A stretch of DNA of 40,983 nt from Bacteroidota bacterium (GTDB lineage: Bacteria > Bacteroidota > Bacteroidia > Chitinophagales > Saprospiraceae). How positions within the stretch are numbered: the stretch's first letter is position 1; each line of letters opens with the position of its first letter. A program made the position numbers and the translations under genes. Below, in pieces: positions 17,456 through 25,532 of the stretch. The stretch spans positions 1 to 40,983 of the forward strand of contig JAKQHS010000182.1 in assembly GCA_029557915.1 (NCBI GenBank), in the 5' to 3' direction. The notes beneath the pieces are model-generated. The model did not search any database, had not been told where the DNA came from, and saw only the letters and a list, made by a program, of their open reading frames with translations.

Positions 17456-19018
17456 TTGAATCTTTGGGCCCGGTTTTTATTTTTTAGCATTTTCATCCTG
17501 TCCTGTCGGGAAAAACACGACATGGACCTCTATATTCCGGAGGTATTTATCAATGCCCGCCAGGAAGTTTACCTGATTCTCAAAAACCAGGGCAATACAT
17601 TCATCCCCCATCGCAATCTTGAGTTGGAAGTATGTTGGGATGATTCGTCCATGGTCCGGTTTAACCTCGACAGCATGGACCCCCACTTTCGTTATCCGGG
17701 CGACAGCAGTATCTTTCAATTGCCGTTTAAGGTGCAGCGCTCCCGGCATTTGGTAAAAGCCCGCGTGGACCGATTGAATCAGCTTGCCGAATCCGATGAA
17801 GTCCACAATGTTTATTCCAGGACGCTGAAAACGGATTTTCCTGAAGCCCCTGTCCCCTTGACTTATTTCCCGGGATCCAAACGATTTGAACCGGCAAAAT
17901 ACCTGGACCTGATTTTACAAGCCCCTTTTGCGAGCGGTATTCTCTGGTACGAGGACCATGTTGTTTACCCCGTGGCCTATTGGAGGAAAGCCTGGAAAGA
18001 TCAGCTGATCTCGAAACTGGGGGCGATATATTCAGGAACCCCGGTGCCTCTTCCGGATACCTTGCCTTGGTCCCTGTCCCGGGACGTGGCCTTCGGGGTA
18101 TATTTAAATTATATTGCGCACAGCCTTTGGCTGGAAATGGAAAAAGAAGTGCCCTGGTCTCTTCGCGGCATGAATCCCGATGATCTTTCGGGATTATGGG
18201 ATGCACGGCAATTTTTTGAATGGGACAGCCTTAGCCGGGAATACCATCCGGGATATCAAATCAGCGGAGCCGTTTCTCCGCAGCATCCCTTGGTGAGTTA
18301 CCGGTTCGCAGCTTTCCTCAACGGCCTTCCCGAAGACATTCCGGGCTCCATCAGGCGCTTTCTGGATTGGGGAAGGGCATACCTGGTCCATGCAGAAGGG
18401 AAAGGACTGCCCGTCTTTCAAACCGCGAAGGATATTTATTATCCGGAATCCGGCCAGTTGCACGCCGTAAATTCCTGCTGGGCCAGCGGGGGCCTGATGG
18501 CCGATTATTGCCGCGCATTCAATATTCCGGTAAGGCGGCACAATATTGAATTGTCCAACGGCATCCACAACCAGCTTGAATTTCCCACGGAAGCCTGGTA
18601 CCTGGTACATGCCGATGATATGTACGACCCTTTGTTTTATCCCTTGCCGGGATCCATCTCTTCCACCCGGATGCTGTTTAACAAATCCGAATTCAATCAG
18701 ATGCTCCGCGGCCGGCCCCATTGCCTGGAAGACAGTTGCCACAGCAAGGGGACCCAGCTTTCCTTTGAACGCAGGCGGAACCTGCTGAGCAAAGCCCTTG
18801 ATTTGAATTCAGGTTATTTAATGCTGCAGTACGACCAGGGCAGGAACAAATTCAGGGAATTTATCCGGGGCGACCGTTTTGAAAAATTCCTGGTTCCGCT
18901 TTTTAATGAGGAGGAAGAACGGGCCATGATGGAAAAAATAAAAGCGGCCAAACCGGATTATCATTTCCTTTCAACCCTGTACGAGCGTTTTGAAGCGTGT
19001 AAAAACAACAGGAGATAG
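17456..19018 (+). CDS. Lipoprotein with transglutaminase-like cysteine-protease fold
   Basis: A 520-residue lipoprotein starting at a TTG (17456); residues 1-17 form the signal (NLWARFLFFSIFILSC). Residues ~25-125 look like a CARDB-type Ig module (EVYLILKNQGNTF, LELEVCWDD). The C-terminal half contains a transglutaminase-like core: SCWASGGLMADYCRAFNIPVR with Cys341, GIHNQLEF with His371, and HADDMYDPLFYP with Asp387, Asp388 or Asp391, in the Cys-His-Asp order of that superfamily and with the usual spacing. Such proteins act as proteases, peptidoglycan or isopeptide enzymes. The substrate is unknown. The triad is my reading of the motifs; overall similarity to characterised members is low. It follows the helical lipoprotein gene by 8 bases. 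Confidence 0.65.
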   Translation: MNLWARFLFFSIFILSCREKHDMDLYIPEVFINARQEVYLILKNQGNTFIPHRNLELEVCWDDSSMVRFNLDSMDPHFRYPGDSSIFQLPFKVQRSRHLVKARVDRLNQLAESDEVHNVYSRTLKTDFPEAPVPLTYFPGSKRFEPAKYLDLILQAPFASGILWYEDHVVYPVAYWRKAWKDQLISKLGAIYSGTPVPLPDTLPWSLSRDVAFGVYLNYIAHSLWLEMEKEVPWSLRGMNPDDLSGLWDARQFFEWDSLSREYHPGYQISGAVSPQHPLVSYRFAAFLNGLPEDIPGSIRRFLDWGRAYLVHAEGKGLPVFQTAKDIYYPESGQLHAVNSCWASGGLMADYCRAFNIPVRRHNIELSNGIHNQLEFPTEAWYLVHADDMYDPLFYPLPGSISSTRMLFNKSEFNQMLRGRPHCLEDSCHSKGTQLSFERRRNLLSKALDLNSGYLMLQYDQGRNKFREFIRGDRFEKFLVPLFNEEEERAMMEKIKAAKPDYHFLSTLYERFEACKNNRR

Positions 19019-19065
19019 TCAATTTTATTTGAAGGAGGCCAGTGCGAAATAGACTAACTTCAAAA

Positions 19066-19073
19066 TAAATTTG
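19066..19073 (+). promoter_or_regulatory. Possible -7 promoter box of lysC
   Basis: TAAATTTG at 19066-19073 matches the Bacteroidota -7 consensus TAnnTTTG and lies 23 bases before the lysC ATG. The nearest TTTG upstream (19028-19031) is 34 nt away, which is too far for a standard -33 element, so only the -7 box is supported. Confidence 0.35.
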
Positions 19074-19096
19074 CGCACTTTTTTACAATCCGATAT

Positions 19097-20419
19097 ATGA
19101 AAGTAATGAAATTCGGGGGCACTTCAGTGGGTAAACCCGAACGCATGATGGAGGTGGCTAGGCTGATCACCGCGGACCGCGAAAGCAAAATCGTGGTTTT
19201 GAGCGCCCTCAGCGGCACGACCAACAAACTGGTTGAAATCAGCACTTGTATTGCCCAAAGGGACAAGGCCAGGGCCAAGACCGAGATCGAACTCATGGAA
19301 GCCCATTACCAGGCCTTTGTCCGGGACTTGCTCCACACGGAACCGGCTATCGCAAAAGCCACGGAGGTCCTGAGGGAACATTTTGAATTTCTGAATATCG
19401 CCACGAAGATTTCATACAGCGAAGCGCTGACCAAGGATATCCTGGCCCAGGGAGAATTGTTGTCCACCAAATTGTTCAGCTGTTACCTGGAAGAACAAAA
19501 GATCGGACACCACCTTCTTTCCGCCTTCGATTTTATGTCCATCGATGAAAACGACGAACCTCATATTTCGGTCATCCGGAGCAAGCTGGTGCCCATCCTG
19601 GCCGACAAAAGCGACAGCCAGATCTACCTGACCCAGGGGTATATCTGTCTCAATGCCCGCGGCGAGGTGGACAACCTCAAACGCGGAGGCAGCGATTACA
19701 GCGCCTCCCTGATCGCGGCAGCCATCCAGGCTTCGGTCTGCGAAATCTGGACCGATATCGACGGCATGCATAACAACGATCCGCGCATCGTCAAGACCAC
19801 CCGGCCGGTGGAACAACTGAGTTTTGATGAAGCCGCCGAGCTTGCCTATTTCGGCGCCAAGATCCTTCACCCCGCAAGCATCTGGCCTGCGCAGCAGGAA
19901 CACATCCCTGTGAAATTATTGAACACTCTGGCGCCCCAGGCCAAGGGCACCCTGATCGCCAAATCCGCATCGGGCCAGGGCGTCAAGGCCGTGGCGGCCA
20001 AAGACGGTATTGTCGCCATCAATATCAAAAGCAGCCGCATGCTGCTGGCTTATGGCTTCCTGAGAAGCGTCTTTTCCATTTTTGAAAAATACCGCACTTC
20101 CATAGATATGATCACCACTTCCGAAGTGGCCGTATCGATGACGATCGACCAGACCGGCAGCCTGAATCAGATCACCGCTGAACTCGAGAAACTCGGTACC
20201 GTATCCGTGATTACCAACCAAACCATTGTTTCCATTGTTGGCCATAATCTGATCCAGTCCCCCAACCTCCTCCGGGACCTGTTTGCCGGGATTGCCCATA
20301 TCCCTGTGAGCATGGTCAGTTATGGGGGAAGTCCGCATAATATATCCCTGCTGGTGCCGGCGGATCAGAAACATGAAACCCTTCAATCATTAAACAGGCA
20401 TTTATTTGGTTTAGATTAA
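19097..20419 (+). CDS. lysC: Aspartate kinase
   Basis: A 440-residue aspartokinase that phosphorylates L-aspartate to 4-phospho-L-aspartate, the first step towards lysine, threonine, methionine and diaminopimelate. The N-terminus carries the signature KFGGTSVGKPERM (from residue 5). Further kinase motifs are VLSALSGTTNKL, LTQGYICLNARGEVDNLKRGGSDYSASLIAAA and WTDIDGMHNNDPR, with ELAYFGAKILHPAS later. The C-terminal ~140 residues hold two ACT domains (INIKSSRMLLAYGFLRSVFSIFEKYRTSIDMITTSEVAVSMTID and VSIVGHN), suggesting feedback control by end-product amino acids. It is the monofunctional form: no homoserine dehydrogenase is fused. It stands between a transglutaminase-like gene and two small lipoprotein genes, with no other lysine-pathway gene near. 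Confidence 0.95.
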   Translation: MKVMKFGGTSVGKPERMMEVARLITADRESKIVVLSALSGTTNKLVEISTCIAQRDKARAKTEIELMEAHYQAFVRDLLHTEPAIAKATEVLREHFEFLNIATKISYSEALTKDILAQGELLSTKLFSCYLEEQKIGHHLLSAFDFMSIDENDEPHISVIRSKLVPILADKSDSQIYLTQGYICLNARGEVDNLKRGGSDYSASLIAAAIQASVCEIWTDIDGMHNNDPRIVKTTRPVEQLSFDEAAELAYFGAKILHPASIWPAQQEHIPVKLLNTLAPQAKGTLIAKSASGQGVKAVAAKDGIVAINIKSSRMLLAYGFLRSVFSIFEKYRTSIDMITTSEVAVSMTIDQTGSLNQITAELEKLGTVSVITNQTIVSIVGHNLIQSPNLLRDLFAGIAHIPVSMVSYGGSPHNISLLVPADQKHETLQSLNRHLFGLD

Positions 20420-20473
20420 CAGTTTTAACTATTCATTTGCTAATCCATTAATAATCAAGCGAATAGAACATTT

Positions 20474-20481
20474 TACTTTTG
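20474..20481 (+). promoter_or_regulatory. Possible -7 promoter box of the 58-residue lipoprotein gene
   Basis: TACTTTTG at 20474-20481 matches TAnnTTTG and lies 19 bases upstream of the ATG at 20501. No TTTG is found at the expected distance upstream, so the call rests on the -7 box alone. Confidence 0.35.
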
Positions 20482-20500
20482 CAGGCAAATATTAACAAAA

Positions 20501-20677
20501 ATGAAAAAAATCCAAATTCTTACCGTTTTAATGCTGGTTCTCACCGTTTTTGCCTGTAAAAACACCGGTTCTGAAGCCGCCGCCCCTGCAATGGATAATA
20601 CTTCGGTAGCCGCTCCCGAAGCCGCCCCTGCAGTGGATACCATGGCTGCCGCCCAGGATACGAGCATGCAAAAATAA
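20501..20677 (+). CDS. Very small Ala/Pro-rich lipoprotein, paralogue of the next gene
   Basis: A 58-residue lipoprotein with signal MKKIQILTVLMLVLTVFAC and a low-complexity mature part (KNTGSEAAAPAMDNTSVAAP, then EAAPAVDTMAAAQDTSMQK). Its lipobox and following residues, AC-KNTGSEAAAPA, almost duplicate those of the next gene (AC-KNTGTEAAAPA), and the nucleotide sequences agree closely there, so the two are tandem paralogues. This copy lacks the metal-binding domain. It may be a free lipid-anchored spacer peptide or a truncated duplicate. A TAnnTTTG box lies 19 bases upstream. Confidence 0.65.
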   Translation: MKKIQILTVLMLVLTVFACKNTGSEAAAPAMDNTSVAAPEAAPAVDTMAAAQDTSMQK

Positions 20678-20778
20678 ACCGGATTCTCAGCCGCGGAGGT
20701 ATGTTGGAACGGCATTCCGCCTTTCTGTATACAGCCAAGGTGAAACGTATTCAATTTAAAACTTAAACTTTAAATACA

Positions 20779-21054
20779 ATGAAACAGATTCTGTTATTCG
20801 CCTTTTTCGCCCTGGTTTTTGCGGTTGCCTGCAAGAATACCGGTACCGAAGCCGCTGCTCCGGCTGCCGATACCACGATGATGACCACTACTGAAACCAT
20901 GACTGCCGCTCCCGACACCATGGCCATGGCTGCATTTGCCTGCCCCATGCATCCTGAAGTGACCGGAAAAGAAGGAGACAAATGTTCCAAGTGCGGCATG
21001 GACCTCGTCGCCGTAAAAAAAGAGGAGCCGGGACATGAAGGACATGATCATTGA
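20779..21054 (+). CDS. Heavy-metal-binding (HMBD) lipoprotein
   Basis: A 91-residue lipoprotein: signal MKQILLFAFFALVFAVAC, a linker rich in Ala, Thr and Met, then a short heavy-metal-binding domain, FACPMHPEVTGKEGDKCSKC followed by GMDLV (about residues 53-77). This is the CPMHPEV...CxxCGMxL unit found in copper-efflux proteins and P-type ATPases. The tail EPGHEGHDH is His-rich. The protein probably binds copper or another soft metal at the envelope. It lies 101 bases after its 58-residue paralogue and no metal transporter is adjacent. A weak terminator follows at 21137. Confidence 0.85.
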   Translation: MKQILLFAFFALVFAVACKNTGTEAAAPAADTTMMTTTETMTAAPDTMAMAAFACPMHPEVTGKEGDKCSKCGMDLVAVKKEEPGHEGHDH

Positions 21055-21057
21055 TTA

Positions 21058-21099
21058 GTGGTCAGTGGTCAGTAAACAGTGATCAGTGATCAGGGGTCG
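21058..21099. repeat. Short degenerate GGTCAGT/GATCAGT tandem repeat
   Basis: Directly after the HMBD gene the sequence runs through several copies of a 7-base unit (GTGGTCA, GTGGTCA, GTaaaCA, GTGATCA, GTGATCA, GGGGTC). It opens an 800-bp stretch (21055-21856) without genes. Confidence 0.6.
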
Positions 21100-21136
21100 G
21101 AAGACCGGTAGATTAGCAATACACACTTTTATTATA

Positions 21137-21169
21137 CAAAGGCTGTTGAAAGACGGCCTTTGGTGTTTT
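21137..21169 (+). terminator. Weak intrinsic terminator downstream of the HMBD gene
   Basis: CAAAGGC at 21137-21143 pairs with GCCTTTG at 21156-21162, followed by a short T-rich stretch (GTGTTTT). The stem is 7 bp and the T-run is interrupted, so this is a weaker call than the other terminators. It lies about 80 bases after the HMBD stop codon. Confidence 0.4.
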
Positions 21170-21197
21170 GGAGCACACGGAGAGGATCGTGTCTAAT

Positions 21198-21655
21198 GCG
21201 CACGGAGGTCGCGGAGGGCACGGAGATTATTTATTTTAATATTTAGTAGCCATGTACTGTTGAAGCGGTCCCCAATAACAAATACGGCCAACCAAGGGGC
21301 TGACTAAAAAGTCTTTGATTCGCGAAAGCAACAAAGCCACAATGGTTACGTCAAAGCATGGCTTCGGCGCTACCCTATTTATATTCTTCACTGGTCCCCT
21401 GGCATCGGAGATGCCTTATATTTCTAGAACCTGATAATGGGGCGATTAAGGGAGAAGCCCAACAGAGTAGGCATAAGTTGCAAGAAATAAAAATAACTTT
21501 TAACATGCGCGTTTTAGGCGTGTTTGTTATGTCGAAGCTTAGCTTCGGCCTATGCAATTATAGTGATCACCGATTGAAAAAGTACAAGGTCGGAGCTCAG
21601 CTCCTCCCAAACGTATGCTGAGGCGCACGGAGGTCGGGGAGGGCACGGAGATTAT
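21198..21655. repeat. Repeat island: 33-bp direct repeat pair and other elements
   Basis: The unit GCGCACGGAGGTCGcGGAGG followed by GCACGGAGATTAT occurs at 21198-21230 and again at 21623-21655 with one mismatch. Between them lie other repeat-like pieces, including an inverted pair GGCAT/ATGCC near 21400-21415 and one minus-strand copy of the hairpin family. No coding region is convincing here, and an 87-codon open frame at 21358-21621 is made of repeats. This is a typical multi-repeat intergenic island. Confidence 0.6.
21531..21553 (-). repeat. Hairpin-family repeat, minus-strand copy
   Basis: Read on the minus strand this is GGCCGAAGC-TAA-GCTTCGAC: a 6-bp stem with a 3-nt loop, the same as the first unit of the array at 40391. 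The usual CCAAAC tail is replaced here. Confidence 0.6.
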
Positions 21656-21725
21656 AAAATTATAGGTTTGATATTAGACCTAACGATTGATAAATTATAA
21701 GGTCGGAGCTAAGCTCCTCCCAAAC
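21588..21725 (+). repeat. Two hairpin-family repeats with GGAGC/GCTCC stems
   Basis: GGTCGGAGC-TCA-GCTCC-TCCCAAAC at 21588-21612 and GGTCGGAGC-TAA-GCTCC-TCCCAAAC at 21701-21725 share the loop and the CCCAAAC tail of the 40.4-kb array. Their stem uses a G-C pair where the array uses A-T. The second copy lies 131 bases before the TIR gene. Confidence 0.65.
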
Positions 21726-21856
21726 AGGTTAGGGAGACAATTATTTTGGTCTGATTGAATTTTAGGTCAGCCTGACAATTTCCAACAAAAATTTTCTTGC
21801 CGACTTTTTCCCCTTAACTTACATTATCCTTTACACCATGCAAACACCGATACCCC

Positions 21857-23593
21857 ATGGCCAATCTAATATTTATCAGTTACCGCCGCTCGGACATCCC
21901 CATTGAGCAGGTCAATCTTATTCATGAAGGACTGGAAAATGTATTTGGAGAGGGTTCGGTATTTCTGGATACCGCGGATATTCACGGTGGCGCCAAATGG
22001 AAAAAAATATTGAACGAGGCGGGTACCCATGCCAAAGTATGCCTGGTTTTAATCGGGCCCCGGTGGATGGAAAAAGATGACCAGGGCAGGATCCGGATCC
22101 AGCAGGAAGGGGATTGGGTGAGGCAGGAAATCGAGTATGCCATGGAGAAAAACCTGGTGATTCTGCCGGTTTTGGTCAATGGAGGAGTATTGCCGCAGAA
22201 AGAAGACTTGCCGGATTCGCTGAAATCGTTCAACGATTCACAGGGAATTGTGGTCCGGACGGCGGAGTGGTCTACGTATAAGGAAAAACTGATCAGGGAC
22301 CTCAAAAAAAATATAAAAGGGACCAGCAAACTTAAAAGCCTGTTGTGGATTTTATTGCCGGCGGCAGCAGTGGTGGGAGGATCTTTTTTATTGCCTAATT
22401 TCATAAAACGTGACAATACCCAAGCGCCACCTTGTACGTCATTTGCTACAAATGCGGAATTAAAAACCCTGCTTTTCCCGGTATATGCCCGTGACCGACA
22501 TTCCTCGCAGGAAACTATACAGTTGATTGATGAATCCTTTTCCACCAAATGCACCAAATACGGCATAAGTTTTGAAAATCAATTGGCAAACACCCGCTTC
22601 GATACGATTATTGTCAGAAGCAGTAAGATTCAGATTGCAAAGACCTGCGGAGCTGATTTGTATTTTAGCGGACGTTGGGTCGGAGAGCCCGGACAACAAG
22701 GATTTGAGGCAGACTTTCAACTGGTCAGGGACACCATCAATGCTTTTGTCGCGGCAGCTTCCGATCTCAGTATAAAACTGACCCGCTTCAGTGTTAACGA
22801 ATTGTTAGGAGATGAAGCCGTTGAAGAATGGTACGAAAAAGTCATTCAATTCCTGGTGGGGCTCGTAGCTTATCAGGAAGGGGATTTTAAACAATCCGTG
22901 CTAGCTTTGAAAGAGGCAGTTTCCGATACGCTGCGGCAGGATTCCCTCAAATTGCTGGCTTATTCGATCATCACAGATGCCTATTATCAATTGAAAATGC
23001 CGGATTCCTGCCTGGAATACCAGCAAAAGCTGACCCGCTGGTCACCCACTGAACAAGTAGTGTTAAAAACGGCCATCCTTGCGGAACAGTATAATAGGCC
23101 GGAGGTCGCTATTGTATCCTATACCACCTTGATCGACAGCGGCAAGTACGATAAAAATGTTTTACTTGAAAAGCGGGCTGACCAATACGCTGAAATCAAG
23201 GAATATTCAAAAGCGAAACAGGATTACCAGCGTGTCAAAACCAACGAAAACAACAAGGAAAGGGTCAATGCCAAAATAGAAAGAACAAATACCCAAATCG
23301 AACGTAACCGTGCGGCGGTCACCTCGGTAAACAACCTCCAGGCAACTGAAACCGTGAAAATCAGGGCCGCGGACCTCTATCTTCAAAACGGACAGGCCAA
23401 TAAGGCCGCTGAATTGCTGAAAAGCATTCCCAAAAACTCAGAATATTTTAAACAGGCGGAGCCACTTCTGCAGGAAGCACAGTTAAAGATTAATCCTTCC
23501 GCGGTAACCGTGACTGAAGCGGCAGTCAAAGCGAATCAAAGGCTGAAAACGGAGGCGGGATTGAGGAACCTGGCAGTCAAAAAGAACGATTAA
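21857..23593 (+). CDS. TIR-domain membrane protein with C-terminal TPR-like repeats
   Basis: A 578-residue protein. Residues 1-140 form a TIR domain: LIFISYRRSDIP at the first strand, SVFLDTADIHGGAKWKKIL with Asp38, VCLVLIGPRWM, and DWVRQEIEYAMEKNLVILPVLV, in which Glu91 is at the usual position of the NADase catalytic glutamate. Residues ~160-182 form one transmembrane helix (SLLWILLPAAAVVGGSFLLP). Residues ~195-310 include TCGADLYFSGRW, a segment often seen after TIR in Bacteroidota. From ~315 the chain is helical with TPR-like repeats (GLVAYQEGDFKQSVLALKEA, YSIITDAYYQLKMPDSC, KAAELLKSIP). TIR domains of this kind can cleave NAD+ in immunity or act as adaptors. No cyclase or Argonaute partner is adjacent. 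The last 88 codons are duplicated at 25535. Confidence 0.85.
   Translation: MANLIFISYRRSDIPIEQVNLIHEGLENVFGEGSVFLDTADIHGGAKWKKILNEAGTHAKVCLVLIGPRWMEKDDQGRIRIQQEGDWVRQEIEYAMEKNLVILPVLVNGGVLPQKEDLPDSLKSFNDSQGIVVRTAEWSTYKEKLIRDLKKNIKGTSKLKSLLWILLPAAAVVGGSFLLPNFIKRDNTQAPPCTSFATNAELKTLLFPVYARDRHSSQETIQLIDESFSTKCTKYGISFENQLANTRFDTIIVRSSKIQIAKTCGADLYFSGRWVGEPGQQGFEADFQLVRDTINAFVAAASDLSIKLTRFSVNELLGDEAVEEWYEKVIQFLVGLVAYQEGDFKQSVLALKEAVSDTLRQDSLKLLAYSIITDAYYQLKMPDSCLEYQQKLTRWSPTEQVVLKTAILAEQYNRPEVAIVSYTTLIDSGKYDKNVLLEKRADQYAEIKEYSKAKQDYQRVKTNENNKERVNAKIERTNTQIERNRAAVTSVNNLQATETVKIRAADLYLQNGQANKAAELLKSIPKNSEYFKQAEPLLQEAQLKINPSAVTVTEAAVKANQRLKTEAGLRNLAVKKND
23326..23593 (+). repeat. Direct repeat A: 3' end of the TIR gene (partner at 25535-25802)
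   Basis: These 268 bases align without gaps to 25535-25802. By eye, the first ~155 bases differ at only five positions, whereas the last ~110 are clearly more diverged (roughly 70% identical). The match starts abruptly at GGTAAACAAC in both copies and ends at the stop codons. Confidence 0.85.
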
Positions 23594-23689
23594 TTGTGAA
23601 AATTGAATTATTCGATCTTTATCACCACCAGGTCCCACAATGCCGTAAACAAAGAGAATTCAAGAACGGAAACAGAGTTGTTCTGAACT

Positions 23690-25081
23690 TTAGTGTATAA
23701 CCATCAGTTTTCCGGTCGCATGTTCAGGCGTTTGTCCCGGAGCATTAAAAACAAGGGTATAGTAATAGATACCATTTGAAAAATTACCGGCGGATAAATC
23801 GGTGGTGTAAACCCCCGGGCTTTTAATACCCGCATCATAAACCGCTACGGTACGTCCCGTGAAATCCTGGATGCTTAATAAAACGCTGGCTTCGACCGGG
23901 ACTTCATAGGCAAACCTGACGTATTCCGAAAATGGATTTGGATAAACGGAAACCGTTTCCCCCTTTACCTTTTGAAGTTTTCCCGGGACCCGGTCAGGTA
24001 CAATTAATGAAGAGGTTGAGCAATCGTTCAGGTCGTCGTTGTGAGCAAGATGCGCTTTTAAGGAGGCCGCGGCGGCACAAATGATATGCCCATTGTGACA
24101 GAGACGCACCTTGTTTGAATGTGGGCCACAAAGCACGAATACCGTGACCTGGTCACTCCCGGTACAACCCAGGGAGTCCGTTACAGTCAGGGTATAGGTG
24201 GTGGTGGTCTGTGGACATATTAAATTAACCATGGAATCCGGGGAAGCCCCTCCGGACCAGGCAAATTGATAAGGCTCTGCCCCGCCGGCTGCCTGAGCGG
24301 TCAATGCAGTGCATTCCGATCCGTATACGACGGTCTGGTCAGGACCCGCATCGGCGGCAATGAAAAATTCGAAATCATAAATGGTGGTCGCCCCATTGAT
24401 CCCAATTCTGAAATTATCTATATAAGCTCTGAAATCTGTGCCAAAAATACCCACAGGGCCTCCGACGGTTAGCCGGATGCCACCGCTCCCCATTGCCCCC
24501 TGATTGACTATTCTGGCTGTTGGGTATTTCTGTACAAAATCGGCAAGGGTGAACAAGGGGCCATTATCTTCAGGCGGGATACCTGCCCACCAAGCGCCGT
24601 TGGCTGCATCCCAGGTTTGCCAGACATTATCCAGGATCAGGCCCTGGTCCGGAACCTGGGCGTTTTGGGCATAAGAACCGGTTTGATACACCGGATTAAA
24701 TACCAGGTTGGCATCCAAGGCATTATCCCCGGAAGTATCGATTTGCAAAACGATATAAGGAGCGTCGACCATCTGGCTTCGGTTGGCTATAATAGCGGAA
24801 AAGCTCAATTCGGTAAACTCCGACAACAAGCGGTGATGATGAAGGGTGTTCCGAAAACGGACATATCCCTGCGGGGAGTACATCTCCAGGCTGCCTTTGC
24901 CCATGAAGGAATTCTGCGGCGCGTTAATAAAATTGATTTTACCATTCGGATCTAAAAATTGTTTTACCCAGCCCGCATGGTTACATTCTGTAAGGGTTAC
25001 GACCGTCTGGGAAAGAAGTGGAGGTCCGGCCCAAAGCGAGAGATTAAACAAAAGGAATGCAAAACGTTGTTTCATTTTCAT
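23690..25081 (-). CDS. Secreted PKD-like protein with T9SS sorting domain
   Basis: An exported protein of about 463 residues from the ATG at 25081. The open frame reaches a TTG at 25108, but the ATG start gives a normal signal (MKMKQRFAFLLFNLSLWAGPPLLSQ). Residues ~30-225 form a beta-sandwich-like region of unknown family (LTECNHAGWVKQFLDPNG, FRAYIDNFRIGINGATTIYDFEFF). It is followed by a PKD/SprB-like domain (SGGASPDSMVNLICPQTTTT, YTLTVTDSLGCTGSDQVTVFV), a KVRLCHNGHIICAAAASLKA motif with AHLAHNDDLNDC found in many Bacteroidota surface proteins, and a T9SS sorting domain (SVYPNPFSEYVRFAY, QDFTGRTVAVY, NGIYYYTLVF). The gene sits on the opposite strand between the TIR gene and its duplicated 3' fragment. 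Confidence 0.85.
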   Translation of the reverse strand: MKMKQRFAFLLFNLSLWAGPPLLSQTVVTLTECNHAGWVKQFLDPNGKINFINAPQNSFMGKGSLEMYSPQGYVRFRNTLHHHRLLSEFTELSFSAIIANRSQMVDAPYIVLQIDTSGDNALDANLVFNPVYQTGSYAQNAQVPDQGLILDNVWQTWDAANGAWWAGIPPEDNGPLFTLADFVQKYPTARIVNQGAMGSGGIRLTVGGPVGIFGTDFRAYIDNFRIGINGATTIYDFEFFIAADAGPDQTVVYGSECTALTAQAAGGAEPYQFAWSGGASPDSMVNLICPQTTTTYTLTVTDSLGCTGSDQVTVFVLCGPHSNKVRLCHNGHIICAAAASLKAHLAHNDDLNDCSTSSLIVPDRVPGKLQKVKGETVSVYPNPFSEYVRFAYEVPVEASVLLSIQDFTGRTVAVYDAGIKSPGVYTTDLSAGNFSNGIYYYTLVFNAPGQTPEHATGKLMVIH

Positions 25082-25108
25082 AATAATAGGTATTAAGGAG
25101 TTAAACAA

Positions 25109-25532
25109 TTCATGGAGAATAAAACCGGGTTTGCAAAACGGAAAGTAAATCCCTGTCCGAACCCTAGCTGGGTGGGGGAATATTAAATTGATATCTGCTG
25201 TCTGGTTTAATAAGACATACGGAAAATCGCACCAGATGAGTCATAATTTTCAAAATCCGGACTTAAATCATAATGTTAATTTATTGAAAAAGGTCAGGGG
25301 TTTTTAATTTTATTTTTAAAAAAGTCATTAATTAAATTAAAATAGAAGCAGTCAAATCCTTATTCCCTAATTCAAGACGACTATATTTTATTATCGGTGG
25401 GGTATATTCACGCACGGCAATTGTTTCGTATCTTCATAGGCTCCCCGGGCACACCGATTTTCCTTTATACTATATAAATAGGTTACGTTTTGGGACTTGG
25501 TTACATTTTATATTCGGAAATAGGGATTAGCC
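25109..25532. other. 424-bp AT-rich intergenic region without genes
   Basis: This stretch between the T9SS gene and the duplicated TIR tail contains long A/T runs (25295-25350) and no convincing open frame. It does not resemble the upstream part of the TIR gene, so the duplicated fragment is not preceded by a decayed TIR domain. It must hold the minus-strand T9SS gene promoter, but no clear TTTG-TAnnTTTG pair was found. Confidence 0.5.

Noticed and set aside
21358-21621. 87-codon open frame in the repeat island
   Set aside because: It is built from repeat elements, including the hairpin family, and has no protein-like character.
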